The notes under the pieces are model-generated. The model was not told where the DNA came from and did no database searches. It saw nothing but the letters and a program-made list of their open reading frames with translations. Positions 58,101 through 64,000 of a stretch of DNA of 64,000 nt are shown piece after piece. This DNA is from Strix aluco (taxonomy: Eukaryota; Chordata; Aves; Strigiformes; Strigidae). How positions within the stretch are numbered: position 1 is the stretch's first letter; every line of letters begins with the position of its first letter. The stretch is from the NCBI RefSeq assembly GCF_031877795.1, contig NC_133931.1, forward strand, positions 136,314,621 to 136,378,620. The letters are read 5' to 3'. Position numbers and translations under genes: made by a program.

Positions 58101-61100
58101 CTCTTTTCTTTCCTCTTTTCTTTCCTCTTTTCTTTCCTCTTTTCTTTCCTCTTTTCTTTCCTCTTTTCTTTCCTCTTTTCTTTCCTCTTTTCTTTCCTCT
58201 TTTCTTTCCTCTTTTCTTTCCTCTTTTCTTTCCTCTTTTCTTTCCTCTTTTCTTTCCTCTTTTCTTTCCTCTTTTCTTTCCTCTTTTCTTTCCTCTTTTC
58301 TTTCCTCTTTTCTTTCCTCTTTTCTTTCCTCTTTTCTTTCCTCTTTTCTTTCCTCTTTTCTTTCCTCTTTTCTTTCCTCTTTTCTTTCCTCTTTTCTTTC
58401 CTCTTTTCTTTCCTCTTTTCTTTCCTCTTTTCTTTCCTCTTTTCTTTCCTCTTTTCTTTCCTCTTTTCTTTCCTCTTTTCTTTCCTCTTTTCTTTCCTCT
58501 TTTCTTTCCTCTTTTCTTTCCTCTTTTCTTTCCTCTTTTCTTTCCTCTTTTCTTTCCTCTTTTCTTTCCTCTTTTCCCCTAAATTTGTAAGCTAGCTTCT
58601 GATGGGGTCAGGAGCTTTTTGCAAGGAGTGAAACTGCACTTTGCTGTCTAGCCTCCTTTTTCCCATCACCATTACTGTGATTGCTAGCAACATGTTAAGA
58701 AAACAGTATTGTTAACAGTAATGCTATTGACATCTCATTTTGACTTTTTTCCTGAAGTAAAGGAAAAGAGGTGTAATGTACTTCATCAATGTGCTTTCAA
58801 GTCATTAATTTGAACATAAGAAATTAAGATACATAAAATAGACTTAATTGCCATTTTTTGGTTTTTAAGAGGTAAATATGTAGTTCAGATCTTTTAGCAT
58901 TTAGGATAGTGAGATTTGTAATTTCTTTCTCAAGCTGTTTGGTTCTACTTGTAATTAGTAGTGGGAATGGTGAGTTCTTAAAGCAGCTTTTGTTCCTGTC
59001 TGTCCTTTGTCAGCTTTATCAAGAATGTCTGAACTTGAGATATATTTCTTATTTTAGCCAATAGAAAATCTGTTGCAACGGTGCTGTGTTCCCTTCCCCA
59101 AATGGAAAACAGGAAACTTTCTCATCCTTTTATTGTTTGGATGAGTAATAGTTTTTGTAAGCTAGAAAATGAACTACAACTGCGTGGGGCTTAGTCCAAA
59201 TTCTGAAGATGTGAATGGGCAGGCTTCTGTTGGCATGTTGAAATCAGCAAGTCTGTGATCCTGTAATTTCTGTCTCAAGCCTTTAACAAGTACTTTTATT
59301 TTTACACATGTATACATATATTTGGAGAAGACAGGCTTTGTCTCCCTGAGTAATGCTGTATTCCACGTGCTTGTATCCTTACAGAAAGTGAAATTATAAG
59401 CAAATAGTGAAATGTCACTGCCATGCTTCAGGACAGATTTTGACATGATTGCTATTAATTAAGGTGGGACTTCTTGAGAAATAAGAAATTAAACTGTCTG
59501 CTAATATTTGTCTTTATCTGTTATTGTTACCTATGGCTCAGAGTTTTGTTTTTTTTTTTTTCCCCTTGTCTGACCCACAGCTGCTGCTGTTTCTTAAAGC
59601 CTTTACTGAGACGGAACAGACAAAGCTGGCAATGCTTTCTGGCATCCTGTTAGCCAACGGGACTCTTCCTGCTACAATTTTAACAAGCCTCTTCACTGAC
59701 AATATAGTCAAAGAAGGTAATTTTTCCATGTGATATTTTTTCTTATGTTAGCTTGAATAGTAAATGTGTTCTGTTGCAACATATTTTATATGTTGAAGGC
59801 CTGTAACTGTACAACAGAAATCAACATAAGTTGTGAAATCTTCTAAGAGGGCAGTCAAACATAGGAAAAAAAGCAACAAAAGGCAAGAACAATCCCCAAA
59901 GGATTTATGTTTTTGGAAGTTATACATGTGTGTGCAAAACTGTAGAATATATGTATTACTGGATACTATAAAAGTGTGGTATAACATCTATTCCTGAGAT
60001 ATGTCTACTAGCATTTTTTCAAGTGTTGACAATATCTTGTGCATGTGAGTGTGAAGTGGGACAGAGAGCACATGCAGGCCAGCTGGGTGTTGCAGAAGGA
60101 AAAAAAAAAAAAGTCAAACCCTCATTTTGCCTTCATACCAGTAGAGATCAGTGATTGAACCATTTTCCCATGGACTTCTGTTTACCATATGATGAGTTAC
60201 TGTTCTTTCAGTCTTAGGGTATAATGTCTTTTTGAGATTATTTGCGGGGGGTTGGGGAGGGTGGCATTTAGTTATTTATTTATAGCCGTCTACTTTGGAG
60301 TCCTGATTTTCCAAACGCTTGCTCAACTATGTGTTTCTCTGTCAGTTCCTGACTACCTGGAATAATTGCAAATGTGCTGTCAGTGTTGAACAGTTTTCAT
60401 GAAACCTTTTTGGTTTTGTTAAAAGAGCTATATATTAGCTGAAATGTATTCTAACTTTCATTTAAAAAAAAATTTAAAAATTCTGACTTCATGTTCTCAT
60501 TTGCAGCATGGTAACCATTACATTTGTTTTCTAAATGCTGCAGAAAGAAAAGCCACAGCTGCAGCTTTGCTCTGTCATCACCCACAGTTTTTGGAATCAG
60601 AATTAAACTAGGAGAAAATTCAAACAAAAGTACTAATCCATGTCTTAGGGTGATTGCCTGCAATGTTTTTAAATCAAAGTCTGTTCCTAGTTATGGGAAG
60701 ACAAGAGGCATCTGAAAACTCAAATTTTTAAAACTCATTTTAAATGTAACATTTTAGGAATACAATTGTTATGTACAAATCCTAGAACAAATTCAATTTG
60801 CATTATGAACTTATGTTTCTAGGAGCTCTAAACTTTTGTCAAGAGCTTACATATACTTTTGGTTCTTGGTTTATGCATACTAAAAATGTACTTGTGTCAG
60901 CATTTGAGGAAAATCTGGAATAGATCTTTTATGAAAAAATAATTAAAGATGCAAAGATAAATGAAAAAGAGGAAATAGAGCAAGGCTTAAACCAGGTAGA
61001 TCATACAAGAATAAACTTGATACTTTGATTTACAAAAAACAATGCTGCAGACAGGTGAGGTTAAAATATGTGAGGAAACAATTAGTTGAGCTGAGGGAGT

Positions 61101-63228
61101 TGGTCGGCATGGGAATTGTAACATTGGCAAAGAATTGGCTGAAAGTGAGACAAGGGTAGATTGTGCAGACAGGAAATCTGTCAAATTTGAGGGCAAATAC
61201 CTGATTCATTGTAGGATTGCCCTTTTTCAGTGTGTCATTACCTCTACTGTGATGTATAGATGGAAAAAAAAAAAAAAGTATTTTGGGGATGGCTGACATA
61301 TTTCTATCAGAGACAGAGAAAAGTCGAGGCAGCGGTGGAACCTCATCAGGGTTAAGTGTACCCTTCTTTGTCACCCATGCTGAAAAAACAGTGCAAATAC
61401 AAAGAACAGCTAACAGCATTAATAAAATTAATGGCTGAAGTGACTTTCTGCAAATAGAGAAAAAAACAGAAAAAGAGAAGAGCTATTTAAAGGAAGAGAC
61501 AGTGGCAGCACATGAATAGAGTATAGGAACTGGCCAATGATAATTTTGGGCTGTAAATTAGAACTAAGTTTGAAAACATATGTGGGTAGTTAAGCCCTAG
61601 AATAGTCTCCCTTTAATATTGGTACTGGCATAAAACTTGCTTTAAGCTAAAACTTGAAAAAGGGTTTTGGACATGGGTGTTGGGGACAGTGCTTGGTGAC
61701 AGAGACCATTCCATTCAATTATGGTATTAAACACATAAGCGTACATTGGATTTGCAGGTTCACAAATTACAGGTGGAAGTTACGCCTAGGTCCCCTGTTG
61801 ATTGACCAGGCTTTGTCAGTCTTGACTAGTCAGCCTACAGTACTTACGATTGCTGCATCATGCCGGTTTCACTTGGAACCTGCTGTACGACATCTAAAAC
61901 AAACTCAAAGTAGTATTTGTAGGCCTTTCTTGGCGTGACATTGTGCATCCATGGTTCCATATAGTATTTCTCTAAGGATCGTGTCTTACGACTAAGCTCT
62001 TGAAATAAGGTTGCCAAAACTGTCATAACAGCCAAGATCTGTAATGAATGTTAATGAAGTTACACTGCTCTGGGAATAATCTTTTCTGTTCTTGTTTGAT
62101 GACTCATTTAGTCAATGTATCCTAGAAATGAGAGGAATGGATATCTATCTATAAAGTGGCTAAGAATGATGAAGCTACTTCCTACCAGTAGGTCCCATCT
62201 AGCTCTCAGAGCTTCAGGACTGTTTGGAGGTGAAACAGAAAATTGTATTGACCATTGTTATTATCATCACAGTCAATCCCACTGTAAATGTTAATATGAG
62301 TGTAGTACAGAGAAGTATAACTGGTCTACGGGGGATCTTCCTCAAGGATGAGCTGTTTCTCCATCTCTGAGACGTTTCAGCTTCCTTCAGCTCCCTGCAC
62401 TTGCCACTCGCAGCTGAGAAGCCGCAGCAGGGCCATGGTGCTGCTGCTCTAGGAACACATGCCAGAGGGAAACAGGAGGTGTCAGGCTAACGGTTTATTA
62501 GCTTCCCTGGGAAAGCTACAGCTAGTGAAGGTAGAGTTTGTTTGATTTAATGCACAACAATACTAAGTTGTGCCTTGAGGAAGGAATTTTCCCACTTAAA
62601 ACAGTATTTGTGCCTGGTCCTACCAGCTACTAAATGCCTCCTAGGAGGATGGGGTTCAATCCGTTACCTCAAAGTTGCAAAGTTCTTTAACCCTATTCCA
62701 GGACTTGCTAAAAAGCTCTTTGAAGATATGTTTTTTCAGTTCTTATTTCTGACTACCCTTTATTATTTTGTGCCCTCATTTCCTAACTGATTTAACGCAT
62801 AATTTTTTCTTTTGCATTGGACTTGGTCTGTAAATTGGGGAGGTAGGAAAAATAATTGAAAAAAAAATCATTTAACAATTGGATGGAGATGGGCAATACA
62901 GAATGAAAGGATTTTCAAACAATCTAGCATACTTCTGAAAATTAATACTGCATTAAAGGAAAAAATGACCATTTCAGCTCTACATGTTTGGTCCCGTTGT
63001 CATAAATGTATTTTCATTCCGTATTCTTGTAACCATTTTGTAACCTTGTAATTCCTACAGCCATCTCTAATTCATGTTGAAAATTGCTGAAGCATGTTTT
63101 GTCTTTTTTCTGAAACAGGGATTGCAGCTTCTTTCGCTGTAAAGCTTTTTAAAGCATGGATGGCAGAGAAAGATGCCAATTCTGTTACCTCTGCTTTAAG
63201 AAAAGCCAACCTTGATAAGAGATTGCTA
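40134..63228 (+). CDS. BZW2: BZW2 (eIF5-mimic protein), 5' part of gene (coding exons 2-7, partial)
   Basis: Basic leucine zipper and W2 domain-containing protein 2, a cytoplasmic eIF5-mimic protein. The family binds eIF2 and eIF3 through its W2/HEAT domain but lacks the eIF5 GTPase-activating domain, and so raises the stringency of start-codon selection. Coding exons are 40134-40191, 46713-46889, 47847-47950, 50703-50768, 59581-59716 and 63119-63228. All have GT-AG junctions, and the join is exactly 217 codons with no stop. Landmarks are GQRFKTRKR (11-19), [20 protein letters not shown] near 55-74, APGGTRIDD from 79, [19 protein letters not shown] from 114, and [18 protein letters not shown] near 185-202. 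These match BZW2 rather than BZW1, which differs at [20 protein letters not shown] and in the APGGT segment. The human protein, from memory, is 419 residues, so about half is present and the W2 domain lies to the right. Confidence 0.97.
40192..46712 (+). other. BZW2 intron 2
   Basis: A 6,521-bp intron. It contains a G-rich stretch at about 42,084-42,114 (G8, then two G4 tracts) and a 17-nt T-run at 44336-44352. Open frames of 60-90 codons here are at chance level. No exon, RNA gene or CR1 copy is recognised. Confidence 0.8.
46713..46889 (+). CDS. BZW2: BZW2 coding exon 3
   Basis: This exon covers residues 20-78, with [20 protein letters not shown] at its start and [11 protein letters not shown] at its end. 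It is 177 nt with symmetric phase 1-1. The acceptor is TGTTCCAG|ATGAAA and the donor is CTAG|GTAACT. It forms the first helices of the N-terminal domain. Confidence 0.97.
46890..47846 (+). other. BZW2 intron 3
   Basis: A 957-bp intron with nothing recognisable in it. Confidence 0.85.
47847..47950 (+). CDS. BZW2: BZW2 coding exon 4
   Basis: This exon covers residues 79-113 ([21 protein letters not shown] ... DAIRNYAQ). It is 104 nt and leaves in phase 0. The acceptor is TTTTTAAG|CTCC and the donor is CAG|GTCAGT. The segment [10 protein letters not shown] distinguishes BZW2 from its paralogue BZW1. Confidence 0.97.
47951..50702 (+). other. BZW2 intron 4
   Basis: A 2,752-bp intron. I see no repeat family or exon. 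A short C-run lies near 49,750. Confidence 0.8.
50703..50768 (+). CDS. BZW2: BZW2 coding exon 5
   Basis: This 66-nt exon covers residues 114-135, [20 protein letters not shown] followed by KK. Its phase is 0-0, so skipping would be in frame. The acceptor is TTTAG|GTC and the donor is AAG|GTAATG. The helix is strongly conserved across BZW1 and BZW2. Confidence 0.97.
55905..57450 (+). mobile_element. CR1 LINE copy, 5'-truncated, with intact 3' end
   Basis: About 1.5 kb of CR1 in the BZW2 sense orientation. ORF2 reverse transcriptase pieces are readable across frames: [98 protein letters not shown] and [16 protein letters not shown]. These pieces sit in different frames with internal stops, so the element cannot make a working enzyme. 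The 3' UTR follows (GGTTGCCCAGAGAAGCTGTG, GGTCCTTTCCAACCC) and ends in the CR1 terminal repeats ATTCTATAG, TTCTATGATACGATTC and TATGATT. The 5' boundary is approximate. Confidence 0.95.
57574..58569 (+). repeat. 12-bp polypyrimidine minisatellite, 83 units in three homogeneous blocks
   Basis: A pure pyrimidine array on the BZW2 sense strand. Three units of TTTTTTCCTTCC (57574-57609) are followed by 33 units of TTTTTTCTTTCC (57610-58005) and 47 units of TCTTTTCTTTCC (58006-58569). I found no mismatch inside any block. Each block differs from the one before by a single transition. The flanks keep related sequence (TCTTTCTTTCC on the left, TCTTTTCCCCT on the right). Because the unit length is divisible by three, all plus-strand frames stay open, giving spurious 345- and 356-codon Phe/Leu/Ser-rich frames that are not genes. 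Confidence 0.98.
59581..59716 (+). CDS. BZW2: BZW2 coding exon 6
   Basis: This exon covers residues 136-180 plus one base ([20 protein letters not shown], then [25 protein letters not shown]). It is 136 nt. The acceptor GACCCACAG follows a T13 tract, and the donor is GAAG|GTAATT. The heptad-like leucine pattern in this stretch is the source of the historical 'leucine zipper' name. Confidence 0.97.
59717..63118 (+). other. BZW2 intron 6
   Basis: A 3,402-bp intron with a G-rich patch near 60,246-60,266 and short A-runs near 60,100 and 61,265. No exon or repeat family is recognised. Confidence 0.8.
63119..63228 (+). CDS. BZW2: BZW2 coding exon 7
   Basis: This exon covers residues 181-217 ([21 protein letters not shown] to [11 protein letters not shown]). 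It is 110 nt and leaves in phase 0. The acceptor is GAAACAG|GG and the donor is CTA|GTAAGT. The next family residues, ELFPVNRQS as I recall them in human, are not in the window. Confidence 0.96.
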
Positions 63229-64000
63229 GTAAGTACAATATATTTTCAATATTCCTTATGTGTCCTTGGGAAAGAGAAGAAAATAAAATGCAGATGGTAG
63301 TTTGCTGTAAGCATGTTAACTCCCCCTCAGACTCTCTCAGCATTTTTTAAATATTTTGAATCACAGCAATATTGTTATGGCTGTAGCATTGATACAGGTT
63401 CATGAATATTAAATATCACATGTTTTTACATTCTGTCTCTATTTTTCCTGTAGTTAAATGCCTTCTGAAAGACTGTATATATGGGGTTGGGAATTAATTA
63501 AATGGTTTTTTTTCTAACCACTGCTAACAAAACATACACCACCAGCAACTGTGCTAGAGGATTTCTATTTTTTTGAAATGTGTTTTACTTTTGTAAATAA
63601 TAAATAAATTATAAAGGGTTATGATTAGAATATAACTTTCTAAAGCGACAGTGTTTAAATAGTGTAGTGAAAGCACAGTAAGGTAATTTTCTGCAGCAGT
63701 AGCCATCTGGGTAGCATAAATGGTCCTGCAGTGATGACAGCAGACCTAGCAGGAGCAATGCAGGAAGGCTTTCAGCTTTTGGACTCAAAACCTGTGACCT
63801 GAGGTATTTAGAGTATATATGAATATGATGCAATGACATGTGCCTTTCTCTCCCAGTGTCTTTCTGAAGATCAATAGGGTTTTTATAATCCTCAAAAAGA
63901 TTGCTGCTGCGATAATCCAATCAAATGCACTACATCGTATGTAGCACTGCCTGGAGAATTTCAGCGGTATTTCCTGTTTCTACCTCAATAATCTATGATT
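63229..64000 (+). other. BZW2 intron 7 (partial)
   Basis: Runs to the right edge of the window. Nothing is recognised in it. A 103-codon minus-strand frame at 63609-63920 has no known similarity. Confidence 0.75.

Larger units (their letters stand above)
50769..59580 (+). other. BZW2 intron 5
   Basis: An 8,812-bp intron. The left 5 kb (50.8-55.9 kb) holds no recognisable feature. A CR1 copy occupies about 55.9-57.45 kb and a dodecamer minisatellite occupies 57,574-58,569. The last kilobase before exon 6 is ordinary AT-rich sequence. Confidence 0.85.

Noticed and set aside
57525..58595. Long open frames (356 and 345 codons) of Phe/Leu/Ser repeats
   Set aside because: They are translations of the 12-bp minisatellite. 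The unit length divisible by three and the absence of purines keep every plus-strand frame open.
60246..60266. G-rich stretch as a G-quadruplex
   Set aside because: It has G6, G4 and G3 tracts but only GG for the fourth, so it does not meet the usual four-tract rule.
1..64000. tRNA, rRNA, CRISPR arrays, bacterial operons, integrated viral genes
   Set aside because: None seen. The window is ordinary intron-rich avian DNA with LINE fragments.

Overview
This window is vertebrate, almost certainly avian, nuclear DNA. It has spliced genes with GT-AG introns, one CpG island, and several CR1 LINE fragments, including one that ends in the ATTCTATGATT-type 3' repeat typical of bird CR1. No bacterial, viral, CRISPR or other prokaryotic features were seen. 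The species cannot be fixed from the sequence alone.

Two genes lie head to head around a CpG island at about 17,730-19,400. Leftward on the minus strand is ANKMY2 (ankyrin repeat and MYND domain protein 2). Its first six coding exons are at 18348-18282, 14276-14212, 6098-5960, 4165-4067, 1938-1778 and 643-429. They splice into one frame of 248 codons plus 2 nt, and the rest, including the MYND zinc finger, lies beyond position 1. Rightward on the plus strand is BZW2 (eIF5-mimic protein). Its first six coding exons are at 40134-40191, 46713-46889, 47847-47950, 50703-50768, 59581-59716 and 63119-63228. They join in frame to exactly 217 codons, and the C-terminal W2 domain lies beyond position 64000. 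A non-coding BZW2 first exon is inferred to end at 18884, which gives a 21.2-kb first intron. The same head-to-head ANKMY2/BZW2 order is known from human chromosome 7p21.

The rest is intron. ANKMY2 introns hold CR1 fragments (about 11.5, 12.9, 15.9 and 16.6 kb), a pentanucleotide repeat, and a 23-nt homopolymer that serves as the polypyrimidine tract of exon 2. BZW2 intron 5 holds a 1.5-kb CR1 copy, followed 125 bp later by a flawless 996-bp array of 83 dodecamers. The array is built from three variant blocks (3 + 33 + 47 units). The CR1 copy in intron 5 and the one at 16.6-17.5 kb are close relatives in opposite orientation, about 40 kb apart.

Both genes encode regulators: BZW2 of translation start-site stringency, ANKMY2 of cAMP/Hedgehog signalling at the cilium. 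They probably share a bidirectional promoter, but nothing here shows that they act together. I found no convincing undescribed system. The strongest leads are the block-structured polypyrimidine minisatellite, the weak BZW2 start codon with a possible overlapping upstream ORF, and the poly-T splice tract of ANKMY2 exon 2.
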